This document shows, in pieces, positions 1 through 6,151 of a DNA stretch of 7,118 nucleotides (positions are counted from its first letter, which is position 1; each line of letters starts with the position of its first letter). The stretch comes from Vulcanimicrobiota bacterium. Lineage in GTDB: Bacteria > Vulcanimicrobiota > Vulcanimicrobiia > Vulcanimicrobiales > Vulcanimicrobiaceae. The stretch covers positions 43,118-50,235 of the forward strand of contig PMFP01000021.1 of the NCBI GenBank assembly GCA_003155175.1. The letters run 5' to 3'. The position numbers were made by a program, and so were the translations under genes. The notes beneath the pieces were generated by a model, which was given only the letters and a program-made list of their open reading frames with translations, was not told the origin of the DNA and did no database searches.

Positions 1-638
1 TGCACGTGGACGGCGTGCTCGACCGGCGTCCGCGCGAGGTATCCGGCGGGGAGCGGCAGCGCGCGGCGCTGGCGCGGGCGCTGCTCTCGGATCCGCTCGT
101 GCTGCTGCTCGACGAGCCGTTCGCGCATCTCGATCCGTCGCTGCGCGCGACCGTGCGCGAGGAAGTTATGGGCATTCGCGAGCGGTTCGGCGGACCGATC
201 CTGTGCGTCACGCACGATCATGACGAAGCAATGGCGATCGCGGACGAACTCGCCGTGCTGGTGGACGGACGCATCGAAGACGTGGGCGATCCGCAGCGCG
301 TCTACGACCGCCCGGCAACGCTGCGCGCCGCGACCGCGTTCGGTTCGCGCGCGATGAACGTGTTTGGGTTCGACGGCGTCACCTGCGGCATTCGTCCGGA
401 GCGCGTCCGCATCGGAGAACCCGGAAGCGGCGACGTGCGGGGATCGGTGGTGCGCCGCGAAGCGGCCGGCGCGGACGCCTACGCGCACGTGGACACCGCG
501 CGCGGACGCATCGTCGTGCGGGTCCCCGTCGAGCTCGCGGTGCGTCCGGGCGACGCCGTCGATCTCGTCTTCGCGCCCGAACACCTGCAACGCTACGATT
601 CCGCGGGAGCGTCGGTGACGCCGGGCGCCGCGCGATGA
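1..638 (+). CDS. ABC importer ATP-binding protein, C-terminal part (5' truncated)
   Basis: This is the ATPase subunit of an ABC importer and would power solute uptake at the inner face of the membrane. The first in-frame codon is at 3 and 211 residues are visible. The Walker A and Q-loop lie outside the window. Counting from the first visible residue, the signature motif VSGGERQR is at 13-20, Walker B LVLLLDEP at 32-39, the D-loop HLD at 42-44 and the switch histidine at 71 (VTHD). A C-terminal TOBE-like region follows, with the typical GIRPERV at 129-135. This layout is that of the sugar (CUT1: MalK/UgpC), ModC and PotA/FbpC ATPases. The substrate cannot be read from this half. Its TGA overlaps the next ATG (ATGA), so it is probably co-transcribed with the recycling genes. 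An amino-sugar or muropeptide substrate is only a guess from context. An internal GTG at 6 is not the real start, because the signature motif would sit far too close to the N-terminus. Confidence 0.9.
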   Translation, partial: HVDGVLDRRPREVSGGERQRAALARALLSDPLVLLLDEPFAHLDPSLRATVREEVMGIRERFGGPILCVTHDHDEAMAIADELAVLVDGRIEDVGDPQRVYDRPATLRAATAFGSRAMNVFGFDGVTCGIRPERVRIGEPGSGDVRGSVVRREAAGADAYAHVDTARGRIVVRVPVELAVRPGDAVDLVFAPEHLQRYDSAGASVTPGAAR

Positions 639-2140
639 GCGAAACCGCCGCGCAGGCCCGCGCTCGCAGCTCGGTCGTCACCGGCTTCGAAGGAACCCAT
701 CTCGACGCGGAGTTGGCGGCGACGTTCGCGCGAAGCGGCTTCGGCGGTTTCATTCTCTTCGCGCGCAACGCCGGAACGCTCGCCGGCGTGCGCGCGTTGA
801 CCGACGCCCTGCGCGCCTGCTACGCGCACGGGCCTCCGCCGGTCGTCGCCGTGGATCAGGAAGGCGGACGCGTAGCGCGGCTGCGCGAGGACGTCGAATC
901 GATGCCGTCCATGATGGCGCTGGGCGCGACGGGCGACGCATCGCTGGCATGGCGCGCGGGGCGACAAGTCGCTTTCGATCTCCGGCGCGCAGGCTGTACG
1001 CTGAATTTCGCTCCCGTGCTGGACTTGGCCGTGGATCCCGACAACGCGGCGATCGGCACGCGATCGCTCGGCTGCGATCCCGGGAACGTCGCGCGTTTGG
1101 GCGCGGCGTACGCGGCCGGGCTCGAGAGCGGCGGCATCGTCGCGACGCCGAAGCACTTTCCCGGACACGGTTCGACGTCCGGCGATTCGCACGTGGAGCT
1201 TCCGGCCGTGAACCTTTCGGAGTCGCTCTGGCGCGACCGCGACCTCGTTCCGTTCGCGGCGCTCGCGCCGGGAGCTCGGGCGATGATGAGCGCGCACGTG
1301 GTGCTCGGCTCGCTCGACGCGGCCAACGCCGCGACGCTCTCGCGGCGGCTACTCGTCGGGGAGCTGCGCGACGAGCTGCACTTTGGCGGCGTCTGCTTTA
1401 CCGACTGCATGCAGATGCACGCGATCGCGCGCACCGTCGGAACGCCGGCCGGCGCCGCGGCCGCGGTCGCCGCGGGCGCCGACGGCGTACTCGTCAGCCA
1501 CTCCCCCGAGCTCGCGCAGGCGGCTGCCGCGCGCATCGCCCGCGACGCTCCGCCGCAGCGGCTTGCCGAAGCCGCTGCCCGGATGCGCGCGCTGCGCGAG
1601 ACGTCATCGGCGCCGCTCCCGCTCGACGCGCCTCCGCCGGAGGCGGGAATCGGGCTGGAGATCGCACGCCGCGCCGTCACGCTGCTGCGGGGCCGGGCGA
1701 GCGCCGACGCGGCAAGCTGCACCGTGGTGTCGTTCGAAGGCTCGACGGACGACGGCGCGGCCGATCCCGCCGAAACGATCGCGTCGTTGCGCGAGGCGGA
1801 GCCCGCGCTGGCCGAAGAGCGCCTACCGCTCGACCCCGCGGGCGACCGCGTTGCCGCGCTGCTCGAACGGATCGCGGGACGGCATCCCGTCGTGTTGATG
1901 CGTCACGCGCGCCGCTTCGCATCGCAGCGTCTCGCGATTCGTGCGATCCTCGAACGCTTTCCCGACGCCACGATCGTTGCGGTCCGCTCTCCGTTCGATC
2001 TCGAGTGCGCTTCCGGTGCGCGGCATGCGCTTGCGACGTATGGAGACGAATCGGTCAGCCTGCACGGACTCGCCCGCGTCGTGTTCGGCGGGGAGCCTGC
2101 CCGCGGCGCGCTTCCGGTGGAGCTCGCGAATGGGCGTTGA
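635..2140 (+). CDS. nagZ: Beta-N-acetylglucosaminidase, glycoside hydrolase family 3 (NagZ family)
   Basis: It is predicted to remove the non-reducing GlcNAc from GlcNAc-(anhydro)MurNAc-peptides, the first cytosolic step of muropeptide recycling. The 501-residue protein has a GH3 TIM-barrel at about residues 10-325. VDQEGGRV is at 73-80 and KHFPGHGST at 173-181. The Asp-His dyad used as acid/base in NagZ enzymes is D184/H186 in GDSHVELP. The nucleophile is D257 in FTDCMQM, a variant of the SDDLxM form. About 170 further residues form a second alpha/beta domain with a conserved-looking end (AVRSPFDL, FGGEPARGALPV). This makes it longer than the roughly 340-residue E. coli NagZ and closer to two-domain NagZ proteins of Gram-positives. 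No signal peptide is seen. The ATG overlaps the upstream stop (ATGA) and has no clear Shine-Dalgarno, which suggests translational coupling. Family assignment is firm. Exact substrate is inferred from the neighbours. Confidence 0.93.
   Translation: MSETAAQARARSSVVTGFEGTHLDAELAATFARSGFGGFILFARNAGTLAGVRALTDALRACYAHGPPPVVAVDQEGGRVARLREDVESMPSMMALGATGDASLAWRAGRQVAFDLRRAGCTLNFAPVLDLAVDPDNAAIGTRSLGCDPGNVARLGAAYAAGLESGGIVATPKHFPGHGSTSGDSHVELPAVNLSESLWRDRDLVPFAALAPGARAMMSAHVVLGSLDAANAATLSRRLLVGELRDELHFGGVCFTDCMQMHAIARTVGTPAGAAAAVAAGADGVLVSHSPELAQAAAARIARDAPPQRLAEAAARMRALRETSSAPLPLDAPPPEAGIGLEIARRAVTLLRGRASADAASCTVVSFEGSTDDGAADPAETIASLREAEPALAEERLPLDPAGDRVAALLERIAGRHPVVLMRHARRFASQRLAIRAILERFPDATIVAVRSPFDLECASGARHALATYGDESVSLHGLARVVFGGEPARGALPVELANGR
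2116..2122 (+). promoter_or_regulatory. Ribosome binding site for the AmiE-like gene
   Basis: GGTGGAG lies inside the end of nagZ, seven bases before the ATG at 2130. It supports that start over the long in-frame upstream extension, which would run far into nagZ without any family resemblance. Confidence 0.55.
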
Positions 2141-3146
2141 CGACGTGTTGCGCGCGGCCTGCGGGCCGCTCTTTACGGGCGCGGTGGCGCGCGTCGAACG
2201 GGGCGGAGCGCTCGCGTTCGAGCGCGCATACGGCGTAACGAGGGACGACGAGCTCGCGCTTCCGGTCTACGCGGACACGCGTTTCGATCTCGCGTCGCTG
2301 ACCAAGATCTTCGCGGCGGCGCTCGCGCTGCGCGCGGTGGAACGCGACGCGCTCGCGCTCGACGGGCCGCTCGTGCCCTGGTTTCCGGAGTGGAAGGGGC
2401 GGCCGCACGCGGCGATCACGCTGCGCATGCTGCTCGCGCATACGTCGGGCATGAATTCGGGCGCGGACTACCGGCAGTTGCTCGGCAGCGACGTCGAACG
2501 CTTCGCGGTCGAGCGAGATCTCGTCCAACCTCCCGGTGAATCGGTCATCTACAGCGATCTCGGCTTCATCGCGCTCGGGGTGCTGCTGTCGCGTCTATCG
2601 GACGCCTCGCTCGGCGCGCAGGTTCGCGATGCGTTCGGCGACGGCGATCCCGCCTACCGGCCGCCTCAGGCGGAGCGTTCGCGGATCCCGGCGACGGAGG
2701 CCGACGCGTGGCGCGGACGGGTACAGGGATTCGTGCACGACGAGAAAGCCTATCTCATGGGCGGAACGGCCGGGCACGCCGGACTCTTCGGAACGGCGCT
2801 CTCGGTCGCGCGCCTGACCGAAGCGTTTCTCGGACCGCTGCGTGGACGGCGATCCACGTTGGTCTCGACGGATCTCGGCGCTCAAGCGACGAGCGAACAA
2901 GCCTTCGATCCCGTCTTGCGCCGCGGTTTGGGCTGGGCGCTCAAGACGAGCGACGACAATTCGTGCGGCGCTCTTTTTTCGAGGGCAACGTTCGGGCACA
3001 CCGGGTTCGTCGGAACGTGCGTCTGGGCGGACCCCGAACGCGACCTTCAGGCCGTGTTGCTCACCAACACCGTCTATTTCGGCCGAAGCGATACGCGCGA
3101 GCTGCGCGCGGCTTTCTACGATGCGGCCGTCGAGGAGTTCGGATGA
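2130..3146 (+). CDS. Serine beta-lactamase-fold hydrolase, probable N-acetylmuramoyl-L-alanine amidase (AmiE-like)
   Basis: This 338-residue protein belongs to the beta-lactamase/class C penicillin-binding protein superfamily (PF00144 type). The nucleophile motif SxxK is S56-L-T-K59. The second motif is Y141-S-D143, in place of the common YxN. The third motif is H290-T-G, in place of KTG. LLAHTSGM at 101-108 and the VHDEKA..GGTAGHAGLFGTA stretch (202-223) resemble Bacillus subtilis AmiE (YbbE), which cleaves the peptide from MurNAc after NagZ action. The same role, in the same order, fits here and would replace AmpD. Unlike the Bacillus enzyme, no signal peptide is visible, so it probably acts in the cytosol. 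It overlaps nagZ by 11 nt and has a good ribosome binding site. The superfamily is certain and amidase activity is inferred. A D-Ala carboxypeptidase-like enzyme or an esterase are alternatives. Confidence 0.85.
   Translation: MGVDDVLRAACGPLFTGAVARVERGGALAFERAYGVTRDDELALPVYADTRFDLASLTKIFAAALALRAVERDALALDGPLVPWFPEWKGRPHAAITLRMLLAHTSGMNSGADYRQLLGSDVERFAVERDLVQPPGESVIYSDLGFIALGVLLSRLSDASLGAQVRDAFGDGDPAYRPPQAERSRIPATEADAWRGRVQGFVHDEKAYLMGGTAGHAGLFGTALSVARLTEAFLGPLRGRRSTLVSTDLGAQATSEQAFDPVLRRGLGWALKTSDDNSCGALFSRATFGHTGFVGTCVWADPERDLQAVLLTNTVYFGRSDTRELRAAFYDAAVEEFG
3132..3137 (+). promoter_or_regulatory. Ribosome binding site for anmK
   Basis: GAGGAG ends five bases before the ATG at 3143, and is the strongest Shine-Dalgarno match among these genes. 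It fixes the anmK start at the ATGA junction, where the reading begins MIAAGVMSGTSLDG as expected for the family. Confidence 0.7.
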
Positions 3147-4300
3147 TCGCGGCCGGCGTGATGAGCGGCACCTCGCTCGATGGGATCGACGCGGCTTGCG
3201 TGGAGATCGAACCGGACGGCAACGCCTACCGCATCCGCGTGCTCGATTTTGCGACGACCGCGTGGGACGCGTCGCTGCGCGCGCGCGTGCTCGACGCGCT
3301 GCCGCCGAATCCGGGGAACATCGCGGAGCTCGCGCGCTTACATGCGGAGACCGGCCGGGCGTTCGGACTCGCGGCGCGGGCGATCGCCGGCGGCCGTCGC
3401 CTGGATTACGTCGCATCACACGGACAGACGATCTTTCACGACGGCGACGCCGGCGTGACGCTGCAGATCGGAGACGCGTTCGCGATCCGCGAAGCCGCGC
3501 TGGCAACCGTGTGCTACGATTTCCGTTCCGCGGACTGCGCCGCCGGCGGGCACGGCGCGCCGCTGGTTCCGTACTTCGACCAGCTGGCATTGCGGGACGT
3601 TTCCGAAGATCGCGTCGCGCTCAACATCGGCGGCATCGCCAACGTCACCCTCTTGCCCAGAGGCGGCGCGCGCGATCCGGGAGTCGTCGCGTTCGACACC
3701 GGCCCGGGCAACATGCTGCTCGACGCTTTCGTCGCGGCGCGCTCCGGCGGCGCGGAGCGAATGGACGAAAACGGCGCTTTGGCGGCAAGCGGTGCGGTTG
3801 ACGCCGCGCTGTTCGAACGCATGATCGGCGACGGATACTTCGCGCGTCCCGCGCCGAAGACGACCGGACGTGAGCGTTTCGGCGCCGGGTTTCTCGCCGC
3901 GCATCGCGACGCGCTCGAGCGCCTGAGCCCCGGCGACGGCGCCGCCACCTTACTCGAAGTCACCGCGGCCTCCATCGCCGAGGCGATCGAGGCCAGCGGG
4001 TTCGGCCGGGCGCACGTCCTGGCGAGCGGCGGCGGGGCGCGCAACGGCCGCCTTATGGAGCGGCTGGCCGCGCGGCTTCCGGCGGCTCGCGTCGAAACGA
4101 CTGAAGCGATGGGCGTTCCGGTCGAAGCCAAAGAGGCGATCGCGTTTGCGTTGCTGGGATACGAAACGCTGCGCGGTCGTGCGGCCAACGTGCCTTCCGC
4201 GACGGGCGCTCGCGCTGCGGTCCTGCTCGGTGCGATCGCTCCCTACGAACTCGGCGCGCTGCTCGAACGCATGGATCGCGAATGTCGCGCGTCCTCGTAG
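3143..4300 (+). CDS. anmK: 1,6-anhydro-N-acetylmuramic acid kinase (AnmK)
   Basis: AnmK opens the 1,6-anhydro ring of anhydro-MurNAc and phosphorylates it with ATP to give MurNAc-6-phosphate, the MurQ substrate. The protein is 385 residues, close to the usual size of about 370. Diagnostic family blocks occur in order: the N-terminal phosphate loop GVMSGTSLDGID (5-16), SHGQTIFH (92-99), GGHGAPLVPYFD (135-146), NIGGIANVT (161-169), FDTGPGNMLLDAF (184-196, with D185 the likely catalytic base by analogy to characterised AnmK), PKTTGRERFG (238-247), LASGGGARNGRLM (293-305), and a C-terminal GVPVEAKEAIAFALLG. The start overlaps the preceding stop (ATGA) and has a strong ribosome binding site. The presence of AnmK implies that the cell makes anhydro-muropeptides with lytic transglycosylases, as diderm bacteria do. 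Identification is very secure. Confidence 0.97.
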   Translation: MIAAGVMSGTSLDGIDAACVEIEPDGNAYRIRVLDFATTAWDASLRARVLDALPPNPGNIAELARLHAETGRAFGLAARAIAGGRRLDYVASHGQTIFHDGDAGVTLQIGDAFAIREAALATVCYDFRSADCAAGGHGAPLVPYFDQLALRDVSEDRVALNIGGIANVTLLPRGGARDPGVVAFDTGPGNMLLDAFVAARSGGAERMDENGALAASGAVDAALFERMIGDGYFARPAPKTTGRERFGAGFLAAHRDALERLSPGDGAATLLEVTAASIAEAIEASGFGRAHVLASGGGARNGRLMERLAARLPAARVETTEAMGVPVEAKEAIAFALLGYETLRGRAANVPSATGARAAVLLGAIAPYELGALLERMDRECRASS

Positions 4301-5184
4301 GCGTTGACGCCGGCGGGAGCACGACGGTCGCCGCGGTCGAACGCGACGGCGCGCCGGTCGTCGTCCACACCGGCGGCGCGGCCAACGCGCGCGTTACGGG
4401 AATCGGGGCCGCAGCGCTCGCGATCGGAGACGCCGTCGAAGCCGCGTTGCGCGGCGACGCTCCGGACGCGATCGCGATCGGCGCGGCGGGCGCGGGGCGC
4501 CCCGACGTCGCCGGCGGCATTGCGCGGGCGATCGAAGCGCGCTTCGCACCGGCGCGCGTTTGCGTCGAAGAAGACGTGTGGATCGCGCTGCGCGCCGCCA
4601 TTCCGCACGGCGACGGCGCCGTGCTCGTGGCCGGAACCGGTTCGATCGCCGCGGCCGAGATTGCGGGCGCACGCGCGCGCATCGGCGGTCACGGGTATCT
4701 GCTCGGCGACGACGGGTCCGGATATGCGATCGGTTCCGCCGCGGTGCGCGCGCTGCTGCGCGCCCTCGACGGACGCCAGGGCTTCGAGTCGCTCTTCGAC
4801 GCGCTGCTCGAGCAACTCGACGCCAAGGACGCCGCTGACGTGATCGCGCGCGGCTACGCTCCCGGCGGAACCGCAGCCATCGCCGCGTGCGCGGAGACGG
4901 TGATCGCGCGCGCCGACGCGGGCGAGCGCACCGCGACGAAGATCGTTCAGAGTGCGGCGCTCGAACTGGCAGAGCTGGTGAAAGCGCTGCTGCGAAAAGC
5001 CGACTGCGCCTCGCGCGAGATCCCGCTTGCCTTTAGCGGCGGCTTGCTCGCGACCAACAGCATGCTGACGTTCCTGCTCGAGACGCGGCTCTCGCACGAC
5101 GCGCCGCACCTTCACGTCGTCAAGCACGGGCCCGAGCCGTACGCCGGCGCGCTCGCGCGCGCCCGCGAGTTGCTGGAATCGTGA
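4282..5184 (+). CDS. N-acetylglucosamine/N-acetylmuramic acid kinase, BadF/BadG/BcrA/BcrD ATPase family
   Basis: This 300-residue ASKHA-fold sugar kinase (PF01869 type) resembles NagK and Clostridium MurK. The phosphate-1 loop is GVDAGGSTT (7-15). GAAGAG (67-72) and EEDVWIAL (96-103, with D98 in the position of the usual catalytic Asp) follow. The phosphate-2 loop is GAVLVAGTGS (112-121), then GGHGYLLGDDGSGYAIG (135-151) and the adenosine-site segment FSGGLLATN (251-259). It probably phosphorylates the GlcNAc released by NagZ, and possibly MurNAc, at the 6 position, so both sugars converge on GlcNAc-6P. MurK enzymes accept both sugars, and the sequence alone does not settle specificity. It overlaps anmK by 19 nt and has only a weak GGA ahead of the ATG. 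A glucosamine kinase is the main alternative. Confidence 0.88.
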   Translation: MSRVLVGVDAGGSTTVAAVERDGAPVVVHTGGAANARVTGIGAAALAIGDAVEAALRGDAPDAIAIGAAGAGRPDVAGGIARAIEARFAPARVCVEEDVWIALRAAIPHGDGAVLVAGTGSIAAAEIAGARARIGGHGYLLGDDGSGYAIGSAAVRALLRALDGRQGFESLFDALLEQLDAKDAADVIARGYAPGGTAAIAACAETVIARADAGERTATKIVQSAALELAELVKALLRKADCASREIPLAFSGGLLATNSMLTFLLETRLSHDAPHLHVVKHGPEPYAGALARARELLES

Positions 5185-6065
5185 ACGAACCGCTGCCGCA
5201 AACCGAGGCCCGCAACGTGGAAACCACCGGCATGGACGCGCTCGCGACCCGCGACCTCGTGGACATGCTGGCGCACCAGCAGCGTGCTGCAGCCGACGCC
5301 GTCGCCGGCGCGGCCGCCGAAATCGCCGAAGCCGTGGACGCGATCGTTGCGCGGATCGCACGCGGCGGCCGTTTGCATTACGTCGGGGCCGGAACGAGCG
5401 GACGCCTCGGCGTCCTCGACGCGGCGGAGATGCCGCCCACCTTCGGCACGCCTCCTGATCTAGTTCGCGCGCAGATCGCCGGCGGCGACGCGGCGCTCAC
5501 GCGCGCGGTCGAAGGCGCGGAAGACGACGGCGCCGCCGGCGAATACGCGATGCGCGACGTCGCGTCCGGCGATGCGGTCGTCGGCATCTCGGCCAGCGGC
5601 GGCGCGGCCTACGTCGTGCGCGCGCTGCACGCCGCGCGCGTGCGCGGCGCATACACGGTCGCGCTGGTAAATTCGCAGCCATCGGCGCTGGCCGAAGCCG
5701 CGGACTGCGCCGTCGTTCTGCACACCGGAGCCGAGCCCATAGCCGGCTCCACGCGCCTCAAAGCCGGAACCGCACAGAAGATCGCGCTCAACACCATCTC
5801 GACGGCCGTCATGGTGCGCCTGGGCAAAGTGCACGGCAACCTCATGGTGGACGTCGTGCCGACGAACCACAAGCTCCGCGTGCGCGCGCTCCGTCTGGTC
5901 ATGCACGTCGCGAACGTGGACGAAGCACGCGCGGCCTCGCTGCTCGACCTCGCGGGCGGCCGCGTCAAGGTCGCGGTCGTCATGCAGATTCGCGGCGTCG
6001 GCGCGGATGAGGCGTTGCGGCTGCTTGACGAAGCCGGGGGCGTTCTTCGGCCGGTCATCGAGTGA
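5181..6065 (+). CDS. murQ: N-acetylmuramic acid 6-phosphate etherase (MurQ)
   Basis: MurQ cleaves the D-lactyl ether of MurNAc-6-phosphate, giving GlcNAc-6-phosphate and D-lactate. The 294-residue protein is full length (E. coli MurQ is about 298) and has a SIS-type fold. Visible motifs are TEARN (8-12), YVGAGTSGRLGVLDAAEMPPTFG (67-89), EGAEDD (111-116), VVGISASGGAAYV (133-145), and GSTRLKAGTAQKIALNTIST (189-208) leading into KVHGNLMVDV. E83 and E114 align with the two catalytic glutamates known for E. coli MurQ. The small C-terminal helical part (about 240-294) carries the LLDLAGGRVKVAVVM and GVGADEALRLL segments typical of MurQ. The start is GTG, whose GTGA overlaps the kinase stop, so expression is probably coupled. 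It is the last gene of the overlapping block. Identification is very secure. Confidence 0.97.
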   Translation: MNEPLPQTEARNVETTGMDALATRDLVDMLAHQQRAAADAVAGAAAEIAEAVDAIVARIARGGRLHYVGAGTSGRLGVLDAAEMPPTFGTPPDLVRAQIAGGDAALTRAVEGAEDDGAAGEYAMRDVASGDAVVGISASGGAAYVVRALHAARVRGAYTVALVNSQPSALAEAADCAVVLHTGAEPIAGSTRLKAGTAQKIALNTISTAVMVRLGKVHGNLMVDVVPTNHKLRVRALRLVMHVANVDEARAASLLDLAGGRVKVAVVMQIRGVGADEALRLLDEAGGVLRPVIE

Positions 6066-6084
6066 CGCCAAGCTTGAGATGCGG

Positions 6085-6151
6085 CGTGGGGTGGGGCCCC
6101 CTTCGCCTCGCTGGAAAGCTTTACACTCGGCTACGGGGGCCCCACCCCACG
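6085..6151 (+). repeat. Perfect 17-bp GC-rich inverted repeat with 33-nt spacer between murQ and the DUF4127 gene
   Basis: The left arm CGTGGGGTGGGGCCCCC (6085-6101) is exactly complementary to the right arm at 6135-6151. The spacer 6102-6134 has partial inner pairing (GCC at 6105-6107 with GGC at 6129-6131) and the palindrome AAAGCTTT at its centre (6115-6122). Each arm contains GGGGCCCC, itself a palindrome. No T-tract follows on either strand, so this is not a standard intrinsic terminator. It may act as an mRNA 3'-end or attenuation hairpin, or be one copy of a dispersed REP-like palindrome. It lies over the only in-frame GTG that would keep the whole export-signal-like segment of the next gene. 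Confidence 0.85.

Noticed and set aside
1941..2129. N-terminal extension of the AmiE-like protein into nagZ
   Set aside because: The frame is open but has no family similarity, and a proper ribosome binding site precedes the ATG at 2130.
949..2238. 429-codon + strand open frame inside nagZ
   Set aside because: Low-complexity Arg/Ala-rich translation shadowing nagZ, whose catalytic motifs are all in the other frame.
2708..3142. N-terminal extension of AnmK into the AmiE-like gene
   Set aside because: AnmK proteins begin at the MxAxGxMSGTSLDG motif, which starts at the ATG at 3143 behind a GAGGAG site.
4243..5361. Long antisense open frame (372 codons) opposite the sugar kinase, and similar minus-strand frames at 593-1297, 856-1722 and 2595-3590
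   Set aside because: Their translations are arginine- and alanine-rich with no family motifs, and they lie opposite well-identified genes. In GC-rich DNA such stop-free antisense frames are expected.
6085..6151. Intrinsic (rho-independent) terminator after murQ
   Set aside because: The stem is strong, but the spacer is long (33 nt) and no T-tract follows on either strand.
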